Shown in pieces: positions 17,272 to 26,311 of a stretch of 46,081 nucleotides of DNA (positions are counted from its first letter, which is position 1; each line of letters opens with the position of its first letter). Below the pieces are notes generated by a model. That model was not told the DNA's origin and ran no database searches. It saw only the letters and a program-made list of their open reading frames with translations. A program made the position numbers and the translations under genes. Source of the DNA: DATJSJ01 sp035504175 (GTDB lineage Bacteria > Pseudomonadota > Alphaproteobacteria > Acetobacterales > Acetobacteraceae); contig DATJSJ010000015.1 of NCBI GenBank assembly GCA_035504175.1, forward strand, positions 1-46,081, given 5' to 3'.

Positions 17272-20262
17272 ATGGGCCCGCCGCTCGCCCTCCCGGATCA
17301 CTGGCCGCGCCCGGCCGATGAAGCGGCCGCCGAACGGCTGATCGAACGCTTCGCGGCGCTGGGCGCGGCGGAGGCGCGGCTCGCCGGCCAGGGCCGGGCG
17401 CGCGCCATGCTCGCGGCAATCGGCGGCAACAGCCCCTATCTCGCCGACCTGGCGCTGCGCGAGGCGGCGACGCTGCGCGCCGTGGTGCAGCGCGGGCCGG
17501 ACCCGGTGGTCGCGGCCGCGCTGGCGGAGCTCGGGCGGATCTCCCCGGCCGCGCCCGGACCGCGCATCGCCGCGGCCCTGCGCCGCGCCAAGCGGCAGAT
17601 CGCGCTCACGGCGGCGCTTGCCGATATCGGCGGGCTCTGGTCGCTGGAGGAGGTGACCGGCACGCTTTCCGACCTCGCCGACGCGGCGCTCCGGCTTGGC
17701 GTCGCGCATCTGCTGCGCGCGGCACACGAGGCGGCCGACCTCCGGCTGCCGGATCCCGCACAGCCGGCGATGGAGAGCGGCCTCGTCGTCCTCGGCATGG
17801 GCAAGCTCGGGTCCCGCGAGCTGAACTACTCGAGCGATATCGACCTCATTCTGCTCTACGACCCGGCTTCCCACCCGAACCTCGGCGATGCCGCGGGGCG
17901 CGTGTTCACCCGCTTCGCGCGCGACCTCGTCGCATTGATGCAGACCCGCGACGCCGATGGCTACGTCTTCCGCACCGATCTGCGCCTGCGTCCCGATCCG
18001 GCGGCGACGCCACCCGCCCTGTCGCTGCCGGCGGCGCTCACCTACTACGAGAGCATGGGCCAGAACTGGGAGCGTGCGGCGATGATCCGCGCCCGCCCGG
18101 TGGCCGGTGACCTGGCCCTGGGCTCGCAGTTCCTCGAGGCCATACGCCCTTTCATCTGGCGCCGCCATCTGGACTTCGCCGCCATCGCCGACATCCGGGC
18201 GATGAAGCAGCGCATCGACGCCGAGCGCGGTTCCGCGATCGGCAGCGCCAGCAACCCGGTCGCGCGCATCGCCGGCCACGACGTGAAGCTCGGCGAGGGC
18301 GGCATCCGCGAGATCGAGTTTCTGGTGCAGACGCTGCAGCTCGTTTGGGGTGGCCGCAATCCGGCGCTGCGCGAGCCGCGGCTGGAGCCCGGCCTGCGGC
18401 TGCTGGCCCGGGCCGGGCATCTGCCGCGCGAGGCGGCGGCCGAGCTCGGCGAGGCCTACCGCTTCCTGCGCGGCGTCGAGCACCGGCTGCAGATGATCAA
18501 TGACCGGCAGGTGCACAGCCTGCCTTCCCGGCCGCCCGAGCTCGAGCGCTTTGCCGTGTTCATGGGCTATGCCGATGCGACGGCCTTCGCCACCGCGCTG
18601 CTCGACCGGCTGGCGCGCGTGCGCGGGCATTTCGTGGCGCTGTTCGACACTGTCGCGCCGACAGTGGAATCCGACGCACGACTCGATTTCAGCGGCGTCG
18701 GCGAGCCGCCCCCGGCGACGGTGCAGGCGCTGCGCGAGCGCGGCTTTCACGACCCGGCGCATATCGTCGATGCGGTCCGCCGCTGGCAGACCGGCCGGGT
18801 GCGGGCCTTGCGCTCGGAGCGGGCGCGGGACCTGATGGCCGACATCCTGCCGCTGCTGCTGGCGGCGCTCGCCCGGCAGGCAGACCCGGACATCGCCTTC
18901 GCCCATTTCGACGCCTTCCTCTCGCGCCAGCCGGCCGGGGTGCAGCTGCTTTCGCTGTTGCAGCGCAACCCGCCGCTGCTCGAGCAGATTGCCGCGCTGC
19001 TCGGCGGCGCGCCGGGCCTGGCCGAGCACCTCGCGAGCGTGCCCTCGGCGCTGGAAGGCTTGCTCGCCGGCGACGAGACCGATCCCGATCCGCGCCGGGC
19101 GCTGCGGGTGCAGCTCCACGACGCCCGCGCGCTGGAGGACGCGATCGAGATCACCCGCCGCTTCGTCCGCGGCGAGGAGTTCCGCCTCTCGGCCGCGACC
19201 CTGGAAGGCCGCGTCGACATCGACGCGGCCGGCGAACGGCGCACCGCGCTCGCCGATGCCGCGATCGGCGGCCTCCTGCCGCTCCTGATGCGGGAGTTTG
19301 CGCAACGCAACGGCCGGGTGCGTGGCGGCGGCCTGGCGGTGGTGGCCCTGGGCAAGGCGGGCGCGCGGGAAATGCTGGCCGGCTCCGATCTCGACCTGAT
19401 GCTGGTCTATGACCACCCCGAGACGGTCAGCGAGAGCACGAAGCTGCGCCGCGGCGATGCGACGCGGCGGCTGCCCGCGAGCCAGTATTTCATCCGCGCC
19501 GCGCACGCGATGGTCGCGGCGTTGACCGCGCCGGGGCTGGAGGGGCCGCTCTATGCCGTGGACATGCGGCTGCGCCCGTCCGGCAACAAAGGCCCGGTCG
19601 CGGTGTCGCTGCGGGCCTTCGAGCGTTACCACCAGCGCGACTCCTGGACCTGGGAGCGGATGGCGCTGACCCGCGCGCGGGTCGTCGCCGGCCCGCCGAG
19701 ATTGCGCGAGCGCGTAGCGGCGGCGATCCGCGCCGTGCTGGTGCTGCCGGACGATCCGGCACGCATCCGCGAGGATGCGGCGACGATGCGACTGAGGGTG
19801 CTGCGCGACCTGCCGGCCGCCGGGCCCTGGGACGTCAAGCTGCGGCCCGGCGGGCTGATGGATGTCGAGTTCATCGCCCAGGTGCTGCAGCTCGTGCACG
19901 GGCCCGACCGGCCGGCGCTGTGCCATCCGACGACGCATGTCGCGCTGGCGCGGCTGGGCGAGGCCGGGGTGCTGGCGGCGGCGGAGGCGGCGCGCCTGAT
20001 CGCGGCGGACCGCACCTGGCGCACCGTGCAGGGGCTGTTGCGCATCACCCTCGGCCGCCCGCCCGGGACCGAGCTGCCGGAGGCGGCGACGCGGGCGCTG
20101 CTGCGGGCGCCGATGTTGCGCAGCCTGGGTGGGGTTGACCCGCCCGGGCTTCGGGCCACGTTGGACGCGCTGGCGGCCGATGTGCGCGCCGCCTTCAGCC
20201 GGCATATCGGCGACGTCTGGCCGGCGGCGGACAAGGTGGGGAAGGGAGCGCAGAGCGGATGA
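17272..20262 (+). CDS. glnE: Glutamine synthetase adenylyltransferase/deadenylase
   Basis: A 996-residue bifunctional nitrogen-control enzyme that attaches AMP to, and removes it from, glutamine synthetase under PII control. Two nucleotidyltransferase domains are complete: the N-terminal deadenylase with GMGKLGSRELNYSSDIDLIL (metal Asp189 and Asp191) and the C-terminal adenylylase with SDLDLMLVYD (Asp706 and Asp708). GEGGIREIEFLVQTLQL and the matching second-half KLRPGGLMDVEFIAQVLQL are also family hallmarks. Length is normal. ATG 17272 fits the family N-terminus. The stop overlaps the bcp start (ATGA). Confidence 0.97.
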   Translation: MGPPLALPDHWPRPADEAAAERLIERFAALGAAEARLAGQGRARAMLAAIGGNSPYLADLALREAATLRAVVQRGPDPVVAAALAELGRISPAAPGPRIAAALRRAKRQIALTAALADIGGLWSLEEVTGTLSDLADAALRLGVAHLLRAAHEAADLRLPDPAQPAMESGLVVLGMGKLGSRELNYSSDIDLILLYDPASHPNLGDAAGRVFTRFARDLVALMQTRDADGYVFRTDLRLRPDPAATPPALSLPAALTYYESMGQNWERAAMIRARPVAGDLALGSQFLEAIRPFIWRRHLDFAAIADIRAMKQRIDAERGSAIGSASNPVARIAGHDVKLGEGGIREIEFLVQTLQLVWGGRNPALREPRLEPGLRLLARAGHLPREAAAELGEAYRFLRGVEHRLQMINDRQVHSLPSRPPELERFAVFMGYADATAFATALLDRLARVRGHFVALFDTVAPTVESDARLDFSGVGEPPPATVQALRERGFHDPAHIVDAVRRWQTGRVRALRSERARDLMADILPLLLAALARQADPDIAFAHFDAFLSRQPAGVQLLSLLQRNPPLLEQIAALLGGAPGLAEHLASVPSALEGLLAGDETDPDPRRALRVQLHDARALEDAIEITRRFVRGEEFRLSAATLEGRVDIDAAGERRTALADAAIGGLLPLLMREFAQRNGRVRGGGLAVVALGKAGAREMLAGSDLDLMLVYDHPETVSESTKLRRGDATRRLPASQYFIRAAHAMVAALTAPGLEGPLYAVDMRLRPSGNKGPVAVSLRAFERYHQRDSWTWERMALTRARVVAGPPRLRERVAAAIRAVLVLPDDPARIREDAATMRLRVLRDLPAAGPWDVKLRPGGLMDVEFIAQVLQLVHGPDRPALCHPTTHVALARLGEAGVLAAAEAARLIAADRTWRTVQGLLRITLGRPPGTELPEAATRALLRAPMLRSLGGVDPPGLRATLDALAADVRAAFSRHIGDVWPAADKVGKGAQSG

Positions 20263-20723
20263 GCGTGCAGCAAGGCGACCCGGCGCCGGATTTCACCATG
20301 CCGGCCAGCAACGGTCGCACCGTCAGCCTCAAGGGGCTGAAGGGCAAACCCTTCGTGCTGTATTTCTATCCCAAGGCCGACACGCCGGGCTGCACGCGCG
20401 AGGCCTGCGCCTTCCAGGAGGCGCTGCCGCAGCTCGGCCATATCGGCATCGAGGTGATCGGCGTGTCCAAGGACCCGATCCCGCCGATCGAGCGCTTCGC
20501 CGAGAAATACGGCCTGAAATTCCCGCTCGCCTCGGATGAAAAAACCCACGTGTCCGAGGCGTACGGCGTCTGGGTCGACAAGAGCATGTTCGGCAAGAAG
20601 TACAAGGGGATGGAGAGGAGCACCTTCCTCATCGACCGCAGCGGCCACGTGGCAAGGATCTGGCGCAAGGTGAAGGTCGGCGGCCATGCCGCGGAGGTGA
20701 TGGAGGCGGCGCGCGGGCTGTAG
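20259..20723 (+). CDS. bcp: Thioredoxin-dependent peroxiredoxin, Bcp type
   Basis: A 154-residue atypical 2-Cys peroxiredoxin that reduces hydroperoxides in the cytoplasm. The peroxidatic Cys45 is in KADTPGCTREACAF, and Cys50 is the likely resolving residue five positions on, as in E. coli Bcp. FYPK and the late STFLIDRSG strand are conserved. It starts inside the glnE stop (ATGA), so it is translationally coupled to glnE. Confidence 0.95.
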   Translation: MSVQQGDPAPDFTMPASNGRTVSLKGLKGKPFVLYFYPKADTPGCTREACAFQEALPQLGHIGIEVIGVSKDPIPPIERFAEKYGLKFPLASDEKTHVSEAYGVWVDKSMFGKKYKGMERSTFLIDRSGHVARIWRKVKVGGHAAEVMEAARGL

Positions 20724-20902
20724 CGGCGCCGGCCTCGGCGCGCGCTGCCGTCATCGGCCATCGGGACCGCCAGCGAGGCGGGCGCCGGCGCCGGGGACCG
20801 CCCGGTGATGGCGTCCGCTGTCGCCCCCCTTTTCACGCCGCCGCCGGTATGACATGTTGATAGCCTGATCTCTGCAACGGCCGTCCCAGGGAGGAAGGCG
20901 CC

Positions 20903-21619
20903 GTGAGCGAGGTGATCCAGCGGCGCAAGCTGTTTCACGAAGTCGCCGACCGGCTGCAGGAGACGATCCTGTCGGGCAGCCTGCAGGTCGGCGACGCCCT
21001 GCCCTCCGAACGCGAGCTGATGGAGCGCTACGGCGTCGGCCGCCCGGCGATCCGCGAGGCGCTGTTCAGCCTCGAGCGCGCCGGCCTCATCAGCATCGCC
21101 GGCGGCGAACGCGCGCGGGTCGCGCGCCCCTCGGCCAGGTCCATGCTGGCCGGGCTCGATCCCGCCGTCCGCCACTGGCTGAGCGATAAGGGCGGCGTGC
21201 GGCACCTGCAGACGGCGCGGCTGCTGCTGGAAGTGGGGCTGGCGCGCGAGGCGGCGCGCACCGCAAACCCGGCCGGGATCGAGCGGTTGCGCGCGGCGCT
21301 GGCGGCGAACGAGGCGGCCTGTGGCGATGCGACCCGCTTCGAGCGCAGCGATGTCGCGTTCCACTACGTGTTCGCCGAACTCTCCGCCAATCCGATCTTC
21401 ACCGCCATGCACCAGGCGATGGTCGGCTGGCTGACCGAGCAGCGCGCCATCACGCTGAAGACGGCGGGCGCCGAGGCGCGGGCGCTGCGCAGCCATCGCC
21501 GCATCTTCGAGGCGGTGGCGGCGGCCGATCCGGACGCGGCGGAGCGCGAGATGCGCGGGCATCTCGAGGAGGTCGCGGCGATGTACTGGCAGGCCCGCGC
21601 GCAGGAGGCGGTGGCATGA
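20903..21619 (+). CDS. GntR/FadR-family transcriptional regulator
   Basis: A 238-residue regulator. The winged helix is at the N-terminus (LQVGDALPSERELMERYGVG and RPAIREALFSLERAGLISI), followed by GGERARV, a wording seen in the NanR-like branch. The C-terminal FCD all-helical ligand domain carries the metal-site His pattern (FHYVFAEL, and His in RSHRRIF and MRGHLEE). It starts at GTG 20903 after GGAGGAAG (20890-20897). Its stop overlaps the next gene, so it heads the catabolic operon to 27328 and probably represses it. A dyad ACATGT lies at 20852-20857 in the leader as a weak operator candidate. Confidence 0.9.
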   Translation: MSEVIQRRKLFHEVADRLQETILSGSLQVGDALPSERELMERYGVGRPAIREALFSLERAGLISIAGGERARVARPSARSMLAGLDPAVRHWLSDKGGVRHLQTARLLLEVGLAREAARTANPAGIERLRAALAANEAACGDATRFERSDVAFHYVFAELSANPIFTAMHQAMVGWLTEQRAITLKTAGAEARALRSHRRIFEAVAAADPDAAEREMRGHLEEVAAMYWQARAQEAVA

Positions 21620-21939
21620 GCGACGGTTTCGCCCTGGTGGTCGAATTCGACGTGACCCCCGAGCACGCCGAGGCGCTGCTGCGCCACGCGCGCGAGAACG
21701 CCGCCGCCTCGGTGCGCGACGAGCCGGGCTGCCGTCGCTTCGACGTGCTGCGCCCGGAGGCCGATGGCCCGATCGCCCTCTATGAGATCTATGATGACCG
21801 CGCGGCGTTCGAGGCGCATCTGCGAACCGCGCATTTCGCCGCCTTCGAGGCGGCGACGAAGCCGCTGGTGCGCGCGCGCGCGGTGCGGCGCTTCGATCTG
21901 CACGAGAACGCCAAGACCGCAGCGCCCGCGACGGGCTGA
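21616..21939 (+). CDS. Putative quinol monooxygenase (ABM domain)
   Basis: A 107-residue ferredoxin-fold protein of the antibiotic-biosynthesis-monooxygenase type. Visible hallmarks are ALVVEFDVTPEHAEALLRHA, then the EPGCRRFDVL strand, YEIYDDRAAFEAHLRTAHF and the final strand. Such proteins (YgiN, LsrG-like) oxidise quinols or isomerise small sugar-like molecules without a cofactor; in sugar-acid operons they are often mutarotase- or isomerase-like. Coupled to the regulator by ATGA. Confidence 0.85.
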   Translation: MSDGFALVVEFDVTPEHAEALLRHARENAAASVRDEPGCRRFDVLRPEADGPIALYEIYDDRAAFEAHLRTAHFAAFEAATKPLVRARAVRRFDLHENAKTAAPATG

Positions 21940-21969
21940 GGCCGGCCAGGGAAGGGAGGACCAGCAAGG

Positions 21970-22782
21970 ATGAGAGACAACCCGGTCAAGCATCGGCTCG
22001 CCGCCGGCGGCCGCGCTTTCGGAGCGATGACCTTCGAATTCTTCTCGCCGGGCATGCCGCAGATCATCTGCGCCGCCGGCGCCGAATTCGTGCTGTTCGA
22101 CATGGAGCACAGCGGCATCGGCATCGAGACGATCAAGGCGCAGATCGCCGCCTGCCGCGGGCTCGACATCGTCCCGGGCGTGCGCGTGCCGGCAACGGAG
22201 TATCATTTCATCGCCAACTGCCTCGACGCCGGCGCGATGAGCATCATGGTGCCGATGGTCGAAAGCGTCGAGCAGGCACGCGATATCGTCAATTTCGCGC
22301 ACTACCCGCCGGTCGGGCGGCGCGGCGCGGGCTTCGGCATGGCGCACGACGATTACGGCCCGGCCTCGGTCACCGACAAGATCGCCATGGCGCGGCGCCG
22401 CACCCAGGTGATCGTGCAGATCGAAACCGCGCGCGGCGCCGCCGCCGTCGATGCGATCGCCGCGGTCGAGGGCGTCGACGTGCTCTGGCTCGGGCATTTC
22501 GACCTGACCAACTTCATGGGCATCCCGGCGCAGTTCAAGCACCCCGACTATCTGCGCGCGGTGAAGGAGATCGTCGCGGCGGCCGAGCGGCACGGCAAGG
22601 TGGCCGGCTTCATGGCGACCGACGAGACCTGGGCGCGCGACTATCTCGGGCACGGCTTCCGCATGATGGCCTACGGGCTCGACAGCGGCCTTTATCAGGC
22701 GGCGCTGGCCCGCGGCCTGGCGGCGATGCGCGAGGCGGTGCCGGAGGAGAAATCGCACGGCCGCAAGCACAAGACCGCCTGA
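21970..22782 (+). CDS. HpcH/HpaI family aldolase
   Basis: A 270-residue class II pyruvate aldolase that cleaves 2-keto-3-deoxy (or 4-hydroxy-2-oxo) acids to pyruvate or a homologue plus an aldehyde. The base His is in LFDMEHSGIG; the metal ligands are Glu in VQIETARGA and Asp in WLGHFDLTN; the GV-R-P loop is VPGVRVPATEYHF. A ribosome site GGGAGGA (21954-21960) precedes the ATG. The adjacent importer and 2-hydroxyacid dehydrogenase suggest sugar-acid breakdown, with the dehydrogenase acting before or after the aldol step. Confidence 0.9.
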   Translation: MRDNPVKHRLAAGGRAFGAMTFEFFSPGMPQIICAAGAEFVLFDMEHSGIGIETIKAQIAACRGLDIVPGVRVPATEYHFIANCLDAGAMSIMVPMVESVEQARDIVNFAHYPPVGRRGAGFGMAHDDYGPASVTDKIAMARRRTQVIVQIETARGAAAVDAIAAVEGVDVLWLGHFDLTNFMGIPAQFKHPDYLRAVKEIVAAAERHGKVAGFMATDETWARDYLGHGFRMMAYGLDSGLYQAALARGLAAMREAVPEEKSHGRKHKTA

Positions 22783-22822
22783 ATTCGAGTAGCACGGCCC
22801 ATCAGAGGCCAGGGAGGAGACG

Positions 22823-24481
22823 ATGGCTGACCCATTCGACCGGGACGATCCGGCCCTGTCGCGCGAGCTGGATGCCTGGCTGCGCGGCGATCACTCGCGC
22901 CGCAGCGTGCTGCGGCAGATGCTGATCGCCGGCGGCACTGCCGGCCTGGGCGGGACGCTCGGGGCGACGCTCGGCGCCCGCGTCGCCGAGGCGGCGGTGG
23001 AGCTCGCCTCGCCCGACACGCCGCTCGGGCGCGTGCAGGCGGCGGCGGTCAAGGCCTCGACCACCGGCCCGACCGACGGCTCCGCCTATCGCGCGGTGCA
23101 GGCGGCGAAGAACTTCAAGGGTGTGACGCTCGGCATGACCTACGAGGCCGGGCTGCAGGCGCTGGAGCCGCGCAATTTCTCCGGCCCGCTCTGGCAGCAG
23201 CTCACCGGCATGAACTACAACGTGGTCGAGCTGTCGCATCCCGACCAGTACGCCAAGCCGATCGCTGAGCACATCGCACAATCCGGCGCCTACGACATCC
23301 TGGACATCGAGCCGGACTGGATCCCCTCGCTCGCCGATGGCGGCGTGATCGCGCCGATCGACGACTACGTCGCCAAGCACATGAACAAGGCGGATCTGGA
23401 AGACTACCACCCGCTGTTCAAGTTCCTGCCGACCTACAAGGGCAAGCGCTGGGGCTTCTTCGACGACGGTGATCAGTGGGCGCTGTACTACCGCACCGAC
23501 GTGTTCGGCGATTCGAAGCTGCAGGCGGCGTACAAGGCGAAATACAAGCGCGACCTCAGGGTGCCGACGACCTGGGACGAGTACGTCGAGACGGCGCAGT
23601 TCATCACCGACCAGATGGCGCCGAAGGTCTATGGCGCGGTGCATTTCCCGAAGGCCGGCAGCCCGGGCAATCAGTTCGCCTTCCTCCAGCAGTTCCGCTC
23701 CAATGGCGGCACCTTCTTCGACGACAAGATGCGCGCCCAGCTCGCGAGCGATGCCGGGGTCACGACGCTCAATCAGATGAAGGCCGCCTACAAGGCTTCG
23801 GTGCCCGGCAACAACGATTTCGACGCCGTCGCCGCCTGGGTCGCCTGGCTGCAGGGCAAGGCGGCGATGCTGTACTCCTGGCCGCCGACCGGACGGATGA
23901 GCGAGAATTACTCGCAGCGCGACAAGGCGATCAACTTCATCCCGCACTCCTCGGTCGCGGGCAAGGTCGGCTACGCCGTGATGCCGGGCGGCAACGGCGA
24001 GATGGCGTCGGGCTACGTCAAGGCGCTGGCGTCGGATTCCGCCAATGCGGAGGCGGCCTATCTGTTCATGCAGTGGGTGACCTCGCCGCCGGTCTCGCTG
24101 GTGCGGGTGATGCTGCCCTACACGCTGCGCGACCCGTATCGCATGTCACACTACAACTCGCCCGACTACCGGGCACTCTGGCCGGCCGCGAAGGACTATC
24201 TCTCGACGCTGTGCGAGGCGGCGAATTCCGGCGTGGTCGACATCGTGATGCCCGGCTCGCAGGACTACTCGCTCAGCCTCGACCAGATGTGCACGGCGGT
24301 GTGGGCCGGCGCCGACCCGCATGCGGCGCTGACCAAGGCCGCCAATGAGTGGAACGCGACCACCGACAAGATCGGCGTCGACGCCCAGCGCACCGCCTAC
24401 GAACAGTTCAAGAAGCTGCCGGGCTGCTATGCCGACCATACGATCGCCAAGATGGGGCTGGCGGCGCATGCCTCGGCCTGA
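22823..24481 (+). CDS. Extracellular sugar-type solute-binding protein with Tat signal
   Basis: A 552-residue family-1 solute-binding protein. The twin-arginine signal is visible: HSRRSVLRQM then a Gly/Ala-rich hydrophobic core and RVAEA. The mature part has the usual hinge features: LDIEPDWIPSLADGGVIAPI, then WALYYRTDVF and VPTTWDEYVETAQF. It is longer than the usual 410-440 residues of sugar-binding proteins. Export by Tat means it folds in the cytoplasm first. It precedes two permease genes; the ligand is not evident. Confidence 0.88.
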   Translation: MADPFDRDDPALSRELDAWLRGDHSRRSVLRQMLIAGGTAGLGGTLGATLGARVAEAAVELASPDTPLGRVQAAAVKASTTGPTDGSAYRAVQAAKNFKGVTLGMTYEAGLQALEPRNFSGPLWQQLTGMNYNVVELSHPDQYAKPIAEHIAQSGAYDILDIEPDWIPSLADGGVIAPIDDYVAKHMNKADLEDYHPLFKFLPTYKGKRWGFFDDGDQWALYYRTDVFGDSKLQAAYKAKYKRDLRVPTTWDEYVETAQFITDQMAPKVYGAVHFPKAGSPGNQFAFLQQFRSNGGTFFDDKMRAQLASDAGVTTLNQMKAAYKASVPGNNDFDAVAAWVAWLQGKAAMLYSWPPTGRMSENYSQRDKAINFIPHSSVAGKVGYAVMPGGNGEMASGYVKALASDSANAEAAYLFMQWVTSPPVSLVRVMLPYTLRDPYRMSHYNSPDYRALWPAAKDYLSTLCEAANSGVVDIVMPGSQDYSLSLDQMCTAVWAGADPHAALTKAANEWNATTDKIGVDAQRTAYEQFKKLPGCYADHTIAKMGLAAHASA

Positions 24482-24493
24482 CGGATCGCCGGT

Positions 24494-25438
24494 GTGACCC
24501 ACCCGGCGAAAGCCGTGCCGCTGCACCCGGGTCTCCCGGGTGCAGCGCGCGGCGGCACGCTTGCGCTCTGGGCGGAACGGCGGATCGGCTGGCTGCTGGT
24601 GACGCCGGCAGTGGCGTTGATCGTGGCGCTGTCGATCTACCCGCTGCTCTACTCGCTCTGGGTCTCGTTCGTTAACTACGACTTCCTGGTGCCGGGCCAT
24701 GCCTTCGTCGGCCTGCGCAATTTCGCGCAGATCATCGCCGATCCGATCGCGCGCAGCGCGCTCGTCACCACCGCCGTGCTCTGCGTCCTTGATGTCGGCA
24801 TCGAGTTCGGGCTCGGCCTGGCGCTGGCGCTGGCAATGGAGCGGCCGTTCCGCGGCCGCGGCCTCATCACCTCGATCCTGATCATTCCGCTGTTCATCAG
24901 CCCGGTGATCGTCGGGCAGTTCTTCGCCCTGATGCTGCAGCGCCCGTTCGGCCCGACCGACTACCTGCTGGGCCTCGTTCTCGGCCATCCGGTGACGATC
25001 GACTGGCTGAGCGGCTTCCCCTGGAACTTCGCCGCCCTGGTCGCGGCCGATGTGTGGCAGTGGACGCCGTTCATGTTCGTGATCCTGCTCGCCGGCCTGT
25101 CGGCGATCCCGCCCGAGCCGTACGAGGCGGCGCAGATCGATGGCGTCAATCCCTGGCAGGGCTTCCGCTACGTCGTCTGGCCACAGCTCACGCCGATGAT
25201 CCTGCTGGCGATCACGTTCCGATTGCTGGACGCGGTGAAGCTGTTCGACGTGATTTTCATGATGACCGGCGGCGGTCCGGGCACCAGCACCTACACCGCC
25301 TCCTTCTATCTGTACGAGATGGGCTTCCAGCACTTCCACCTGTCCGAGGCGACGGCGGGAAGCTGGATCTTCCTGCTGCTGACCGCGGTGATCGTGGGCT
25401 TCCTGGTGCGCCGCCTGCTGCGCGCGGAGGCGGTGTGA
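24494..25438 (+). CDS. Sugar ABC transporter permease (MalF/UgpA-like)
   Basis: A 314-residue permease with about six membrane spans, first at LLVTPAVALIVALSIYPLLYS. The EAA loop that contacts the ATPase reads EAAQIDGVNPWQGFRYVVWP. GTG 24494 is taken as start, 12 bp after the binding-protein stop. Its stop overlaps the next permease (TGATG). Pairs with the permease at 25438 as the heterodimeric channel of a carbohydrate-type importer. Confidence 0.9.
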   Translation: MTHPAKAVPLHPGLPGAARGGTLALWAERRIGWLLVTPAVALIVALSIYPLLYSLWVSFVNYDFLVPGHAFVGLRNFAQIIADPIARSALVTTAVLCVLDVGIEFGLGLALALAMERPFRGRGLITSILIIPLFISPVIVGQFFALMLQRPFGPTDYLLGLVLGHPVTIDWLSGFPWNFAALVAADVWQWTPFMFVILLAGLSAIPPEPYEAAQIDGVNPWQGFRYVVWPQLTPMILLAITFRLLDAVKLFDVIFMMTGGGPGTSTYTASFYLYEMGFQHFHLSEATAGSWIFLLLTAVIVGFLVRRLLRAEAV

Positions 25439-26271
25439 TGGCCGCCGTCACGCGCCATCACTGGACCGGGCGGCTGCGCTTCATCTTCATCGGCTTCGCG
25501 GTGATCTGCGTGCTGGCGCCGCTCTACTGGGTCGCCGTCACCTCGATCAAGCCGACCGACGACTACCTCGCTTCGCCGCCGGTCTGGTTTCCCTCGCATC
25601 CGACACTGGTGCACTACCGGGCGGCGCTGTTCGCCTATCGCGGGCTGCAGGGCCTGTCGCACAGCGCGACCGTGGCGCTGGGCGCCATGGTGCTCTCGGT
25701 GCTGCTCGGCACGCCGATGGGCTACAGCCTGGCGCGCTTCCGCACCGGCGGCAAACACATGGCGATGTGGGTGCTGTCGCAGCGCTTCCTGCCGCCGGTC
25801 GCGATCGGCCTGCCGATCTTCCTGCTGTACCGCAATTACGGGCTGTACGACACGCAGCCCGGGCTGATCCTCGTCTATACGATGATGACGCTGCCGCTGA
25901 CCGTCTGGATGATGTACGCCTATTTCCGCCAGATGCCGCGCGAGCTCGAGGACGCGGCGCGGGTCGATGGCTGCGGCTGGCTGCAGGCGTTCCTGCGCGT
26001 CGCGGTGCCGCTGGCGCTGCCCGGCATCGCCGCCGCCGCGGTGTTCGCCTTCATCGCGGTCTGGACCGAGTTCTTCTTCGCCCTGATCCTGACCAGCCGG
26101 CACGCCTTCACGCTGCCGACGGTGTTCCGCTCCTTCATCAGCTTCCAGGGCGGCCAGTACGGCGAGTCGAGTGCGCTCGCCATGGTGTCGCTCATTCCCT
26201 CGATCCTGCTCGGCATGCTGGTGCAGCGCCACCTGGTGCGCGGCCTCACCCTGGGCGCGGTGCGCGGATGA
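25438..26271 (+). CDS. Sugar ABC transporter permease (MalG/UgpE-like)
   Basis: A 277-residue six-span permease. The EAA loop is ELEDAARVDGCGWLQAFLRV, and the end shows the MalG-type LVQRHLVRGLTLGAVRG. It overlaps the upstream permease stop by one base. No ATP-binding gene follows: the next gene is a dehydrogenase, so this importer must borrow an ATPase encoded elsewhere (as MsmX/UgpC-type ATPases do) or the ATPase gene was lost. Confidence 0.9.
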   Translation: MAAVTRHHWTGRLRFIFIGFAVICVLAPLYWVAVTSIKPTDDYLASPPVWFPSHPTLVHYRAALFAYRGLQGLSHSATVALGAMVLSVLLGTPMGYSLARFRTGGKHMAMWVLSQRFLPPVAIGLPIFLLYRNYGLYDTQPGLILVYTMMTLPLTVWMMYAYFRQMPRELEDAARVDGCGWLQAFLRVAVPLALPGIAAAAVFAFIAVWTEFFFALILTSRHAFTLPTVFRSFISFQGGQYGESSALAMVSLIPSILLGMLVQRHLVRGLTLGAVRG

Positions 26272-26311
26272 CGCGCGCCGCCCCGACCGCTTCAGACGGA
26301 GACCATGCGCC

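Noticed and set aside
14033..17341. A 1102-codon open frame on the plus strand
   Set aside because: It is antisense to the AsmA/YhdP-like gene, is rich in Arg, His and Gln with no domain pattern, and results from the high-GC codon bias.
17248..20205. A 985-codon open frame on the minus strand
   Set aside because: Antisense shadow of glnE, whose two nucleotidyltransferase motifs are complete in the plus frame.
20852..20857. ACATGT dyad as a GntR operator
   Set aside because: Too short and the flanks are not symmetric enough to call; kept only as a remark in the GntR entry.
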